From the NCBI RefSeq assembly GCF_032854445.1, contig NC_088295.1, positions 86,040,644 through 86,100,643 of the forward strand: a DNA stretch of 60,000 nucleotides, written 5' to 3'. The DNA comes from Liolophura sinensis (Eukaryota; Mollusca; Polyplacophora; Chitonida; Chitonidae). Below the pieces are notes generated by a model that was given only the letters and a program-made list of their open reading frames with translations, ran no database searches and had not been told where the DNA came from. Shown piece by piece: positions 1 to 13,368 of this stretch. The translations under genes and the position numbers were made by a program. Position 1 is the stretch's first letter, and every line of letters starts with the position of its first letter.

Positions 1-1247
1 TAATATAGGTCAATGAAGAGTATTAATTACTAGCCCATCCTGATACTCACATCAGAGGACGCCATGTGTGCAGAGCAGTCGATCGAAGGTAAGCGGCAAA
101 TGACCTCTAAGACTGTTAGTCAGGTCGATGGATCTGTCCTTCCAATCGGGAATTTTACTGAAGTTTACTGGCGCACATCATTTGTATGCTGTCACAGTTA
201 ACAACAATGTCGTGGTGATCAACTACAAGTCTGCAGAGAACGAACGGCTCACCAAACCAAACATTTCACGGCATTTAAGATTTGACTGGCAGAGTAAATG
301 TTAGCGATTTTGGAAGCCACCAAATCGTAACCAATAAGGCCACACTCGGTGTTCCGTCAACATTATTTGTCACTGGTTTGGGTCGCGCATAACGGCTTTC
401 AAACGCAAGCTTTTGGGGACCGTAAAGTTTACGATCTTGTAATGACATGGAATAAAACTACCCAGTTCCTTCATAACCCTCAAAGAGGTGCAGTGAAAGA
501 CAACAGTTTACCTTATACCAGGCATGGTCATTTCCATTATTTTCCGATTTGTTTACATATACTGAAACGCATGAAAATGCACCAGAGGTAAAACGTGGAA
601 TTGACGCTAAACCAAAGTTTATTTGGTGTTGGCCGTGTATTATATTCACACTCAGATAAGTCAGTTACGCATTAGTAATGACAGGTGTCACTGGAAAGTA
701 TGAAATTTTAATGCAGAGGAAATGGAGTTCTTCTTGGAAATGTCTAACGACAAAATCAGTATAACTGGTAGAACCACCCCTGTTTGTACGTCGGGCACAT
801 CAACGAACGCGCCGGCGTACAGTATCGGCGCTGATAACTCCTCGTCGACCTACGATGGTAGCTGCTGTTCTGGACCCCAGAATTCTCCGATGACAAGGAT
901 AAGCCCTCTTCACTTGCTGTTGGCACACGTGGTTGCCGTGGTCGTTGCCGATCTTTGCTGAAATCGCTGGTTCAGTCTTGTGATGGTACTATGGTGACAT
1001 CCAAATCTCGCTGCTATGGCCCTCGTAGTCAGTCCAACTTCAACCAAGGCAATGGCGCGCTCCCGAGCATTAGGTGTCAATCGCATTATTGCGTCCTCAG
1101 TGTTATTCCGCTTCTACAGCGACTATGCGAATAGTCTGCACGCCTTCCCTTCGTACCCCATTTCATTTCTTTTGAGTCATATGAAAATGGTTATTGTTAC
1201 TGCCTCGGCGCTCGGCACTGAAAGGTGAAAGCAAAGAAACAGGGCAC
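1..1247. other. Non-coding flank, no gene recognised
   Basis: No exon with both convincing splice signals and coding character was found. Short open stretches exist, the longest being about 90 codons at 862-1131 on the plus strand. None resembles a known family and all are within what chance allows. Local GC is somewhat higher around 780-1230 than in the surrounding sequence. Confidence 0.5.
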
Positions 1248-1424
1248 GGTTTCACGAAACTTATTAAGTCCAGTAAATTGCTTAAGTCTGAGTTTTTTTG
1301 CCTAAGTTCAGGATAGAGTAATTCTCGACAAAACTTAAGTCAAATGTTCCATAGGTATAGTATTTTGTTACTTAAGCAAAACACTTTTACTGAAGCAAAA
1401 TGACTTCAAAAGTTTCGTGAAGCC
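1248..1424. mobile_element. Foldback MITE-like element
   Basis: The left end reads GGTTTCACGAAACTT. The right end is its inverted counterpart, AAGTTTCGTGAAGCC, with one mismatch in the arm. Both arms continue inward with further imperfect complementarity rich in CTTAAGT and TTTTGC words, so almost the whole 177 bp can fold back on itself. There is no coding capacity. This structure is typical of a non-autonomous DNA transposon or foldback element. No clear target-site duplication was seen, so the exact ends and superfamily are uncertain. Confidence 0.7.
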
Positions 1425-1753
1425 GGACCCATGTCTGGTTGGCTCGGTGTCAGTACAAAGGTGACTAGGGGTTATCATATCTGGTGTCAGCGGTATGATA
1501 CTTCAGTGGCTGCAGCACTTTAGCGGCATGGACTCGCCCTACCATAAGAAGACACAGTACATATACACACACCTGATGATTCTTCGTCATATGACTAAAG
1601 GAACAGACCTCTAACAATCGAAGTAGGCATCACTAAACAAACCACTTAAAACTATGCACAAATATACTTTCATTTATTTTTTTTAGATTTTTGTGAAAAG
1701 AGCTACAAGCATTTGAATTCTGAGGTGGGCTTGGTGGATCATACTATCACGTC

Positions 1754-1915
1754 AGGAACGCTGACGTCACAGGAAGTTTATCCTACTATAGTCACGACAC
1801 CGAATGTTGGAATAACTTTTTAGCTATGAGTAAAAGATTACTGAAAAAATAATCCCAAAAATCCCTTCCTTCTGGTGAACATCAGGAAAAAAGGTGATGT
1901 GACGTCAGAGTTTCT
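1754..1915. repeat. Inverted repeat carrying two perfect CRE octamers
   Basis: A 17-bp arm at 1754-1770 is inverted at 1899-1915 with two mismatches. Each arm contains the full palindrome TGACGTCA (1762-1769 and 1900-1907), the cAMP-response-element core bound by CREB/ATF proteins. The 128-bp spacer is AT-rich with no coding content. It may be a small foldback element whose terminal repeat happens to contain a CRE, or a real regulatory pair. Because the octamers lie in repeat arms, they are weak evidence for CREB control. Confidence 0.5.
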
Positions 1916-2055
1916 CGATACTGTCAGCATGGTTCATAAAGCGCACCATAATATTCAAATATTTAAATGCCTAAAAATATAAATGAAAGTATTTTTACGC
2001 ATGGCTTTCAGTTGTCTTTATGTAGAACTTTACTTCATATTTTATCTTTCTTTCA

Positions 2056-2273
2056 CCCAGGAGTCTCTCATCAATGCGGTCGCTGTGAGTTCAAGTCCAG
2101 CTCATGCTGGCTTCCTCTCTGGCCGTATGTGGGAAGGTCTGTCAGCAACCTGCGGATGGTCGTGGGTTTCCCCGGGCTGTTCCCGGTTTCCACCCACCAT
2201 AATGCTGGCCGCCGTCGTATAAGTGAAATATTCTTGAGTACGGCGTAAAACACCAATCAAATAAATAAATAAA
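2056..2273 (+). mobile_element. tRNA-derived SINE, 5'-truncated copy
   Basis: The body begins inside the tRNA-like head and retains the B-box-like GTTCAAGTCC near 2089. It then runs through the conserved central region (GGTCGTGGGTTTCC) and the 3' end TTCTTGAGTACGGCGTAAAA, and finishes in (AAAT)n. It is flanked by a perfect 13-bp target-site duplication, TATCTTTCTTTCA, at 2043-2055 and 2274-2286. Truncation at the 5' end inside an intact duplication indicates incomplete reverse transcription during LINE-driven insertion. Near identity to the full-length copy at 22076 suggests both are fairly young. Confidence 0.93.
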
Positions 2274-2286
2274 TATCTTTCTTTCA

Positions 2287-5200
2287 TTTTAAAATTTGTT
2301 AAAGTACAACGTTAAACCCCGAGCATTCATTAATTCAGAACTTTCGTACCACCCCACTGAACTGTTCGCTAAATAAGTGATAACATTATAGGGTGGCCAG
2401 TTATATAGACGGCATTATACATGTATATGTCAACACTTAAACAGGCCTGTTATAGGTACGAAATTAGGAGACACTGTTGGGATATACACTGATAACCGAA
2501 AGTAAACTGAAAGCAACGTTAAACCGCATATTAGCAATTGATATAACCGTCACTTCTACACTGGATATAATCACACTACTTAAAAGGTCACTTATAATTT
2601 TACCGTGTTTATCTCGGTCGTGATGTCCTATGTTTGGGATTGTAAACACCAGTCTTCGATTCTGTGTCAATGTGTTTTCAATTGAAGTGTCTTTACAAGT
2701 GTTATTGGTTCTCATGTGATTTGTAAGTTCTCGTCCATTAACTGTAAAAAATACAAATCAGTCAAGCATATGTGGCAGAAATTATAATGTGTTGTGTGCT
2801 TTTTTTGTTGTTGGCTTAAAATAAAATGTCAAAAAGTCTATCGCAAACCAAAACAACTAGTGTTGAAATGCTGCCTCAATCCAGGTTATATTTAACACAA
2901 CCAGAGCATTGCGGAATCTACCCTATCTAGTCGGAGATAAGCCTTGGTGGCAATTACATTACGGCGGATGAGTGGATGCATACTGATGTTTTTGGTTTAC
3001 TGTTATAATGTTATAAATGTCATAAATTGGATCATAGGCCCTAAAGTTACAGTGTTCATGCAGCCGTGAAATTTGAAATTAAAATTCCCAGGTCTTGAAA
3101 GTCATGGAATTTGTGTACAGGTCACTGAATTTCTGGAAGTCCTGGAAACTAATAACATGACAAAAAAAGTTTCGAAACTTTTCAATTCTTGACATTTAAG
3201 CGGAGCAATATTGTAGTTTGATGTTGATATGATTGCACTGCAAGATATTTGAAAATGGCTAAATGGCCAAATGTCCGCCAACAGTTGGAAAGGGCTAAGA
3301 AGTGCTGAGGGTCAGTGTACTGCTAAATAATGAAAGTTCTGGAAAAGTCATGGAACTCTATTTGAAAGTAATCACAGTGGAATTTATCAACATAGATTAC
3401 AAACACTTATTCCATTATCACAGTCGATATCCAAAAGAACATCTTTCAAAACATTCAGACAAGTAACAAAATTTTCCATTTACACTAAACGGTTTAAGTT
3501 TGTATTGTGTCAATTCAACATGAAACGCACAGCATCAAGGATTTGTACACTGCGTAACTATGGGCGTTGTAAACACGCATGCGTGATTGCTTTGTTAGTC
3601 CGCTCTGGGTAACTTGTGTGTAAATCCTTTTCAGTAGATATTTGTTGCTTTAATATTATAGGTTCATGGTGGTATGGATGGAATGTGAAATTTTTTTCTA
3701 TATATGCATCCCATACACTAAAGCTTCATGTCATGGTTATTGCAAAGCATCTGTGTACGTCACGGACTTGATAACCCTGACTGGCTTGTGATTACGTGTG
3801 AACTTGGTGCACAGTTTGCATCTATAATATATTTATGCCTTGAACTGCATGCTCTTATCATTCTTTTCAGCCTGAAAAGGACAGATCTCTATTTTAATTG
3901 AACAGCCAAATGAAACAAGATTGGCATAACAAATTTTGTGATATGCCAAGATCTCTATGTTGATGTACTTGTGCTATTCCTATTTTGCGCTAATTAATAT
4001 ACAGGTTGCAGAATGTTGTTTGTATTCAACCCCATGTCCATATATATATATATATATATATATACAACTCTACTCCATCACTGGATCAAAACCGAAGATT
4101 TACAGGTAAAATGATGGTTTTCCATGTAAATCATTATCGGACCTATATATATTTTTAATGGGCACGAACCAAGGTCAATATATACAGCAACATGCAGTTT
4201 TGAACGCATTGCCATATATAATGTATCAATTGGTCATGTAAGCCGCATTTGTCAAATCATCGATTTAATTGTCCAAATCTTCAAAGACAGAATCCAGACT
4301 ACAGTTTGATTGATTTGCTCAACCATTCATTACTTATAAGTGAAGGTTTTGCATATTTGTTGCCAGTCGATATAGCTGTGCAAGAAACATTTTGATGTTT
4401 TGCTTCCAGTTTTAACCAACACATGTCATCTTGTCAAACTACATCCTGCACACTTCAGCATGATAAATATTATATAGATGGCGCTGGCAACGCGGGGTGG
4501 AAATCAGGAATTTTAGTTTAGCACCAACTCAGTAATGTGAGTTATATGACCGACTTCCCTGGTTGACGAAACACTTTGGTTTCGGTATTACCACCAGTGC
4601 TCAGGTCATGCAGGTTTGTGCATGGGATTTATACCCCAGTCCATGGCAGAGAAAGTTACACCATGTACAGGATAGTAGTATGTGTTGGAACTAACACAAT
4701 ATATCTGCTATATTAATCCCAGATATGTGTAACTGTCGAACATGGACGGTGTATCGTCAGAAAATATTGTTAAAACGAGAAAAACGAGCATCGCCAGAGA
4801 GGCAACTTCACTCACATTCCAAGTAGGGTTTCCATACTGTTTTACTTTTTTACGTCGCATATTCGTTTCATATAATCTTTAAACATACTCTAACTGTTAT
4901 ATATTTCAACAAATAGATATAGATATAGTAAGTACTACATGCATGTATATTTATGCTGAATATTATGCTGAACTTAGCAAAATATGGTAATCAGCATGTT
5001 CGGCATGCAGCTAAAAAGTATCGTGAAGTCAAACAATGTGTTTTGATGTGTTTAATACGGAAACACGTGTTATCGCTTTTCTCTGGCGATTTTACTCCTG
5101 AAACATGGTTGTTAATACTGTGGGTGGGAAGTGCATGCCTTACTCAGTATTTAGGGAATTCTTTTGAATGCATTCAAGTAATCTTCAACATATACCTCCC

Positions 5201-6063
5201 TGCATCTGCTTGCCTCCTTGGCAATGTGTTTTCTATGAACAAACACTTAACAAAGACTGATTTTTTTAGAGCCAATTGTTCGCGGTTCTTTTAGCCGCCT
5301 GAATAACGTTGCGTTCAGTTGCAGTCTGCTTGATGCTCATGTTATACAATTTTACTTAGAGATCCTTTTAACAATAGACAATGGGGTTTGTACATGTACT
5401 GATTCCTTGTAAATATATATGCTGTATGCGACACACAAAGCCCAGTGTGATACAGATGCTTTTTGCATAGAAATGCCCTATACCATGCCAATGTCAGGGC
5501 ATTAGTCCCTCTGGCATCTGCTCAGTAGAGTCTACAGCTCCCTGTGTACCTGTATGACCGCTTACATCGAATGAGTCATTCTCTATGTACCATAAGATTC
5601 AATCCGGTAATTCCCGGTCGTTTGGCTAAGTCCAGATGATTTGTGAGCGAGCAAATGACACAGTTTCTGCGAGGATTGTGCACCTGAAATCTGAAGGTAA
5701 ACACAGCTAATGTGGTTAATCACAGGCTAACTTCAAAACACGACAGGTGAGTCGGCCACTGTACTGAGAAAGAATCGACGTGAAATGGAGGAGATATATA
5801 GGCCTACATAAGGAGAGAGGTTGTCTGTCCTGCAACATATGACTTTCAAAGGACAAATTTCGGTCATTTCTGAAAGTGTAATAAAAGTTGATAATATATT
5901 GTATTACCATGCAAAGAACGAGCCACATTTAAATAAAATACGCATTATCTAAAAGACAATGTACATCCCATGCTGATTAATTTCAGCCGTTAAACATGCT
6001 ATCGCTATATATTTCTACGTTCAATGTGAATATACATGCATACAGTAATGCATCTCTATTTAA
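2287..6063. other. Non-coding stretch, nothing recognised
   Basis: AT-rich sequence with an AT dinucleotide microsatellite at about 4040-4064. The longest open stretch (4953-5294 on the plus strand, 113 codons) is low in coding character, hydrophobic, and has no recognisable family. No RNA gene or convincing exon was seen. Confidence 0.5.
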
Positions 6064-6075
6064 TATGGAAATATA

Positions 6076-6136
6076 GTGAGTGAGTGAGTGACTGAGTGAG
6101 TGAGTGAGTGAGTTGAGTGAGTGCTTGGGGTTTAAC
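6076..6136 (-). mobile_element. Short retroposon fragment with (TCAC)n tail
   Basis: Read on the minus strand this is a few unique bases (GTTAAACCCCAAGCAC) followed by a TCAC-type tetranucleotide tail. It is flanked by a perfect 12-bp target-site duplication, TATGGAAATATA, at 6064-6075 and 6137-6148. A microsatellite-like 3' tail, severe 5' truncation and a duplication together indicate target-primed reverse transcription of a SINE or LINE. The same element recurs at 19348-19383 with a different duplication and truncation point. Confidence 0.8.
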
Positions 6137-6148
6137 TATGGAAATATA

Positions 6149-9059
6149 AGATTTAGAGCATGCTTAGTAGATGCAAATAATTTGTTACGTCACCACGCAT
6201 ATATATACTTTAATCCGTTCAGCATTGGCTGACATTTCACGGTAGAAAGTCAATGTTATTTTGCTAAGAAAAGAATTAAGAAAGCCATATTTGGAATCTG
6301 CATGGAATTGCCTTATATATATTAGTTAGGCGCCCTTAACTTAAAGGTTGTCTCTTACTTTAATTCAGGACTAAATGTGTTCTGACATATTATATATACA
6401 AACCGTTACAATCGGGCAGTAAAAATTTACCTAATTTCCAGTAAAGGTACAATTATGTTAACGGTATAAACTGGTAAAGTCTTCTGAGATAGAGTATTAA
6501 AAAGGTTGATATTTTGCAGTTCATTGGTGAGGTGAAACTCATAACCAAGCAGTATCCGTATGGAACCTAAATGCAGAAATATACAGACCTGAATTGTATC
6601 TCGCATTTATTATTTGTGCTGTAATCGTCGCTTGTTTCAAATAAATAACGCGTCCATTTGGCAAGAGGTAAATTGTGTGGGTGTGAGCATGGAAACGGTC
6701 ACTGGATGGCACTCGATGTGAGCCTTGTAATGCTAAGTCAGAACGGCACCATTTTGCCCTGGCTATATCGTGAGTTACAGGCATGGCCATGGACGCTGTT
6801 CTGGTCAAATTGTTGTATCTCTCGTTTCTGTATACAGAAGAAATAACCAATAACCAATATCAAGACAATTTACCCCAGCTTGTCTCTTGCATCGTTAATT
6901 GTGGAAATGCGATGAAAACAACTAATGCACATTTTACCAATAATTTACTTATCCTTTATAATATGTGCAGCGAGGTTTGGGTTTTCTTGAGTTTTCTTAT
7001 TTTATGCATAATTTCTATATACTGCATGGAGCCGAAGTGTTTAATCCGTTAATCATTAATGAATAGTCTTGTCTTTATACAAATAGAAGGATTATGTATA
7101 TTGACTTGAACGATCATGTGTAAACCGAGTAAAGTGTCTTGTGGCGAATTGATGCTTCCTGCTGGCATCTGTGCATGCGTGGGGAGACATTTGAGCACGC
7201 TCTATAATAAGTCCCAACGAGAGACCAATGACCTGGTGACGTCTGACCACTGCTAGATTCCTGAAGACAATGTATACATGTAACACACATACACGTCCTC
7301 AACAAATGATACTATATATATACAAGTGCTTCCCATAAAAATCGCATAAATCATATATATAAACTAACTAAACATGTACTGTCTGTAAAATGTGAGCAGA
7401 TATTTTGTATCTGTATGTATATGAAATTTGGACATATATACAAGACTTTTATATAGTACTTTAAATGCATGCACATTTGTTTTGCTTCCAATTTCTGTAT
7501 ACATCCACTTTATCAAAGTGCTGACTGGCATGTGTGTACGCTTTGATTTCAAACTAACAGATAGTATTCAGATCAGTAGCGGATACATTATACAGAAACA
7601 TAAGATCTCAGCATATATGTACCATGCATACCACTATATCAAATCTTAATTCTGTTAAAATAATGTCCATCATGCATGAATGTATCATGCAATATAAATG
7701 AACAACTTAAGTCAAATTTACAGACAAAATACATGGACTAAGGAGGTGAAATTATGTATTTATAGATTTTTAGTTGTCTGTTTCTTTGTATCTCTGTCAG
7801 CAACATTACGGAAAAAGTTATGCACAAATGTTAAATTTGATGACGTAAGCGCACCTTGGATCCGGCATCAGTCGGTAACATTTTTGGTGATCGGAATCTG
7901 GATTCGATTCCAGGGAAATTTTTAAAACGATTCTTGACAAGTGGTAGACAGGACACAAATGCATATTTTCCTTTTACCTTGTACAAGGCTGCAGGAGTTC
8001 CGGTAAACCACCGCCACTTGTCTAACAAACCCCCTGACTTAACGTTGCAGCCAAAGTAGCGAGATTCGACCAATCTCAGCCAGTCTGAAAACATACTTTG
8101 CAAGTAGTGACAACAGTTAGCTGTTCAACGGCGGTGGGCTATACGGCCAGTCTGGGTTGTCTAGAAATTAACACTACAAGGGAAAGGAAAGCTATGTTTT
8201 TTTCGATGCTCTATATATGTATTGCAATGACAGAGCGAACAGAAGGGGGATATAAGCACATTACGCATACAGTCGATTATTGCGATGTTCGATACGAATG
8301 AAACCATTCGCATCACAGACATATAACTATATAAGGTGTTACGGCGTGCAGGTGTTTCATACGATATGTTCTTACAGTAAGCAGTTGGGCCAATAGAAAC
8401 CCCCTTCAAACTGTATGTAAGGGCACTATAGATGCAATGTTTATTAAATGGAAATGTTGGTTTAGTTTCCCATAAAAATAATAGTTTGATAATGGCATAA
8501 GTCCAAATGCAACAATTACCGGCTTCCGTGTGTACTATAATCCACCAGGTGCATTGTGTGCACAACTGAGGATTTGGCCTGACATTATGTCTGGAAATTT
8601 ACCCGACCAAACAGTTCCTGTGTGCCTAATCAGGACCCAATCTACAGCCCCTTAGCGACCAACAGCCTTATAGAGACAGGTAACTAAATGACGCAACCTG
8701 CATGGGTCTAACACGATTTTTGTTTGAATATATGTATCTGTTACGTATACCTTACAGAATATTACCTCAAGAAATAGGGTCAAATTGTAAGCGATTTAGG
8801 GAGCGCCAAGCTAATCCGCTATACCTGAAATTATCCAGCAATCTTATTATATCTGATTGAAATAGTCACTGTTTTGGTGCATGGAGGTGGATTAACACTG
8901 CATGGTGTCAATCCAAACATGGTACACTTGTAGATATCCAAGGTATGCCATATGATATGGATTAGCAACGCTTGATTACGTCGGAGCCAGGATTACAGTT
9001 TTTCTTGAGCAGGAAAGGATTTCTAGAGCTTTCTGGAAAGCCAACATACCAGAATTCAC
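6149..9059. other. Non-coding stretch upstream of exon 1a
   Basis: No gene, RNA or clear mobile element was recognised. The sequence is AT-rich with many TATATA and CATGCA words. Open stretches on either strand are short and show no recognisable domain. Confidence 0.5.
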
Positions 9060-9240
9060 CTGGGAAAAAAGCGCGGAGAGGTTAGGCAATAGACGACAGG
9101 TAATCACCGCCCGGGCGAACCGTAACTCAACACCAGTGTGAAAACTCTCTCTACGTGCTATAGGGACAGGTGAAAACGATGACTCCAAATCTACTCGAGC
9201 GAAATACCCTTACAATGGACATTCGGGGCTGAGTTCAACC
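9060..9240 (+). promoter_or_regulatory. Putative 5' UTR/proximal promoter of exon 1a
   Basis: GC and CpG rise sharply compared with the flanking AT-rich DNA (for example CCGCCCGGGCGAACCG around 9107-9122) immediately before the start codon at 9241. The start context AACCATGG has A at -3 and G at +4, a strong Kozak match. No TATA box at a convincing distance was identified, and the transcription start is not fixed by sequence. The assignment is an inference from composition and position. Confidence 0.4.
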
Positions 9241-9559
9241 ATGGAAAATCGTAATACGGTGACAAGAACAAAGAATTTTACAAGGTTTTCGGATTTTCTG
9301 AGCCCAGAAGGCATTTTTTGGGACGATATTCCCCACCAGAAACCCGGACTCGGGTCAGAGGAGCCCCGAACATGTCACCTCAGAAAGGCTGTTGCGGACA
9401 GGGAGTGGCCGGACGAGGGGGAAGGCTCGGAAACCTCCGTCCAGCCAGCCTCCTCCGAGGGAGAGGCAGAGAACAACAGCAGTTCTGACCTCTCGTCAGA
9501 CGCCGACGCTCTCTTCCAAATTAACCAGGGTAGTTGTGCAAAGATGACGTACAAAACAG
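9241..9559 (+). CDS. FBXL7: Candidate first coding exon 1a of FBXL7-like gene
   Basis: This is a 106-codon open exon with a strong Kozak start at 9241 and a donor, ACAG|GTGAGC, at 9560, leaving phase 1. GC-rich codons and CpGs stand out from the flanking sequence, which supports real coding. The peptide is polar. The middle is acidic and Glu/Pro/Ser-rich, and the end contains EGEAENNSSSDLSSDADA, loosely like the Ser-rich N-terminus known in vertebrate FBXL7. That N-terminus precedes the F-box and is expected to be disordered. The phase matches the F-box exon acceptor at 49078, about 39.5 kb downstream, and no better partner exon was seen in the window. The link to FBXL7 is inferred; it could instead begin another gene. 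Confidence 0.6.
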
Positions 9560-12500
9560 GTGAGCGGATTGTAATTCACATATATGTTTATATACACGTT
9601 CGAATAGTAAAAAAATATATAAAGAACAAGAAGAACACTGCATTATCTCGATCTTACATAATCAATATTATTTTTGTGTCGGTGTTTATTTGTTTATAGT
9701 TATTTCATATAGTCACGTCGTATGTGCATACACTTGTATTATACAAGATGGTATACCATCACAGACGATACAAATACAACCCGACGCTATAAGGGGCGTC
9801 ATAAGCATCGTGTTGAATAAGATTGCCTCGTTGAATATGTGAATAGTTCCAAACAAAACGCAGCTGAATATTTTTGATTGCTCAAAAATATTGTCCCGGA
9901 TCGGCTATGGTTATCGGTTGGTATGTGAATGTTTGTTTTGGCGCACGGATTTAGAACATGATAGGCTATACAATGAAACGTTAATATCATATTTTTTGAC
10001 GTGCATACTTTGATTATCGTCTGAATGTCCCTCAGTTCGTCTCTGTTTGCTAACATACAGCTGAGATATAGTACACGGTACAACATAGAATGTTTACCGA
10101 TTGACTAGAATTTTTAATCATTCCATTAGGATAAACAATGTGTTTATTCGTCACATATTTTATCCTCTCCATGATTGCATACAGGACAAATTTATGGGGT
10201 AAAATCAGGTAGGTATATAAAGAATTTACGCAGCGCAACTTTTACACTGCTCTGCATCTACGCAAAGTATCTTTGCCGGCAAATTACTATATGTATATCC
10301 TGCATGCAGGGTGCATATGTTGTTAAAGGCTTTTTTCCTCAATCTAGTGTTGGCAAGTAGTAAATCTGGTTGTCAGTAATTGATGAATCTGCCAGTTGAC
10401 GGCTTTAAGGGTTGCTAAATTCCTTGATGTAATTAGATCTATCCTTTGGCGAGGGATGGGGCAGGCATTGCTGACAAAGCGACATTCCAGTGCGGCTTTT
10501 TTCCCAATTATCGACTAGCTACGACATTTTCTAGCCTTAACTGAACATCTTCTATTCTAAAACTATCTAGCCATAAATGTCTCTTCTCTCTATGTCATTG
10601 GAGAGAGAGAGAGCGAAAATTGACATTCGTATTGGTGTCGTTCAAGTGTTAAGGCTTATTTTCCTAATTTCTTGTCCTTAATTTTTCAATCTTTTGTCAC
10701 AATTCTTCCCATTCTGAATATTTTTTGCATGTGTCGGTCGGATCCATGGTCGAGCCACATCCTTTTGAATGTTTTATTTGCTTTTATTACTTCTATCGAC
10801 TCTGATCTGTCATCGCGAGCACGTCTTGTGTCAGGGATAAATGGGAGCTCTCATAAACACACAAGGCGTTCATCAGAGGCCATGTGACATGTACCGCACC
10901 ACCCTTCACATTGTGTGTTGACATAAAGTCACTTACGTTTTTCCCATACACGCAACACCGTTTGTTAACGCCTCACAACTGTAACAGCTTGAGCAAATCA
11001 TGTGTACATGCATAAGAGGGCGGTTCCGCGAAATAGCGATGGGTGCACTTACAGCCGCTAGTTTGTTGATTATTCCCAAATGCGCCAATTCAAACAAACC
11101 ATACAGGTTATATATACATTTATGTTTAATACGTCATTTTATAACCCACACTTAATTTATGTACACACAGGTGCTGTTTGTAAGAAATTACCATTCGTTA
11201 ATATCATTTCATCAAGAGAAATGGCCTGACAACGAATGTGATATCCCAGACTGTTGCATTTGTTTTGGATAAGCCCAATGAAAACATACATGCAGCCAGC
11301 AAGTGATGGCAACAACATGGGTGATTTAATGTGAAACCAGCAAAGATATACGTCTACACAGCTGGGAGAAAATACCGACAGATTTTTGTCGACTAACTTC
11401 AAAGCAATCTTCAGAAGGTTTCAGATAACTGCAACGGAGACAGTTATCACCGGAATCGTTGGTGATATACGACTTACACCAGCTGGAAGGTCAGAGGTCA
11501 CAGCTGCTGGCGGATGTCCTCTGACTACCTTCAAATTGACGTCTGTAACACAACGACTCGCAGGCTTATCTTCATATATATGGGTCACCGCGCTTGGCGC
11601 TCGAAGGATTATGTTTACATTCTTAATCTTACGTCAATTGGAACTGACAGAGACATTTTTGTTTCATAATTTACTACGGACATGGAAGGAAATCTTTATT
11701 ATTATTCGCGTAGGCTTCCCTTAAATCATCTTGATAGCTTTTGGGTATGGTACCGATGGATACCAGAGGGACAAGGCGTCGTGCCATCTGTATATATATG
11801 ATCATATATACATGATAACCAGACTCGACTCGCATATTTTAAGCCTTGTATAAACACATAAATGTTCTGTGTAGATTGTCAAGGGTTTGTAAACACGGTG
11901 GTGTGTACATCACGACACCTTAACCCTAAGGCTTTGTTTCGTCGAACTGTACAAGGGGGTTTTATTATCCCATGTTGTATGGGTGGTATATGCGCGGAAT
12001 ATCGTTGTACTTCTGTCCGTGAAGATCAAACCACACCAAAGAAGGGAAATTTTAAACGATCAAGCATTCTCACAGCGAACAGATAAGCGAATTGCACGAA
12101 GTGGATTACGATTCATCGGGGGGGGGGGGGGGGGGGGGCGAGGGGTGTATGGTTCTTGTGGAGCCAACTGACCCTCGTGGGCCAGCCCCGGCGGCATCGG
12201 TTGACTTTATTACCTCCTATTACAGAGGGATCGAGTTGCAGTGAGATTGTCAACCCTGCCACTCATCAGTGAGCAGGCTGAGGGTGATCTTCTGAGCAGT
12301 GCATACTCAACCCCCTTTGGTGTACATGCCCCGAGCCCCAGAGGCTGGCCTGCAAACCTGAAGATTCCATTCTGAGTACTGACATTCGGGAGACTCAACC
12401 CTGCAAGCAACAGTGGCGTGTGTATGGTATAATACGTCAACAGTCAAGTGATTTGACCCCTTGCGTGGCGTTGTGGCACCATCTCGCCATCGGCCCCACC

Positions 12501-13368
12501 AGCGAGTGTCAGCGATACTGATGTAGTAGTCACGCAGTCAAGATCTCACCAGACAAACATGTGGAGATCGTTGCAGATGTATGCTGTAGACTGTGTGTCG
12601 TGGACCATGACTCTTGTGCAGTTCGTTTGAAGATGTGAAGCCAGAGCACGAGCAGACTCGGTTTGTAAATGCGGACCACCATTTAATGTAGAGTGTAAGC
12701 AATGGATTAAAACGTAACGATGTTTAATAACAATTTTGACAAAGGTCCATTTAGCAGACAGACATTTTGTTTGTGTCACCGAAGGGTTCCTCTCCTGGGA
12801 TTCCGTGAAGGTAAGTTATGACCATAACGTCGTTAAGACAGCCTATGATTCCATAATGGTTAGTTATAGGTGACGGTGATTAAGTTTCAGATAACTGGCT
12901 ACATGGGTCCAAAAGTCCAAAAAGTTCAAACTGAAGCTATATTTGTGTCGATGCGAGTTAGCGTCAGAATAACCTGCTCTACCCTACACATCTTACATAT
13001 ATGTAGGCTACATAGGCTATACATCCATTGTTTGGCATCCCAAAAATTATAGGCAGCAATGTTTCACGGCCAGCTTGCCTTGTCGTACGATGAACAACCT
13101 TTAAAGATGTATGTGTGACAGTGACTGGTTTCCATGGCTGTTCCAGATATAGCGTCTACCAAACAACCTGTTTGTTACATCGGACAATGATACGAGATCT
13201 GTGGTGCAAAAACGTGGTAGACCGGTGTTTCGGAAGTATGGGGATTAAGGACCGGGAGTAGGTGGGGGGTTTGGGGGGTGGGAGGTCTAGAGTTAGGGGA
13301 GATAATCTTGCAAATGAATAACGCGACTAGTATAATTTTGTACATTATGTACACTTTATCTACCAAGC

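Noticed and set aside
862-1131. A 90-codon open stretch with Arg/Ser-rich content
   Set aside because: No start codon near its beginning, no credible acceptor, no recognised family, and the length is within chance for 60 kb.
4953-5294. 113-codon open frame
   Set aside because: AT-rich codons, no domain, no splice or promoter context.
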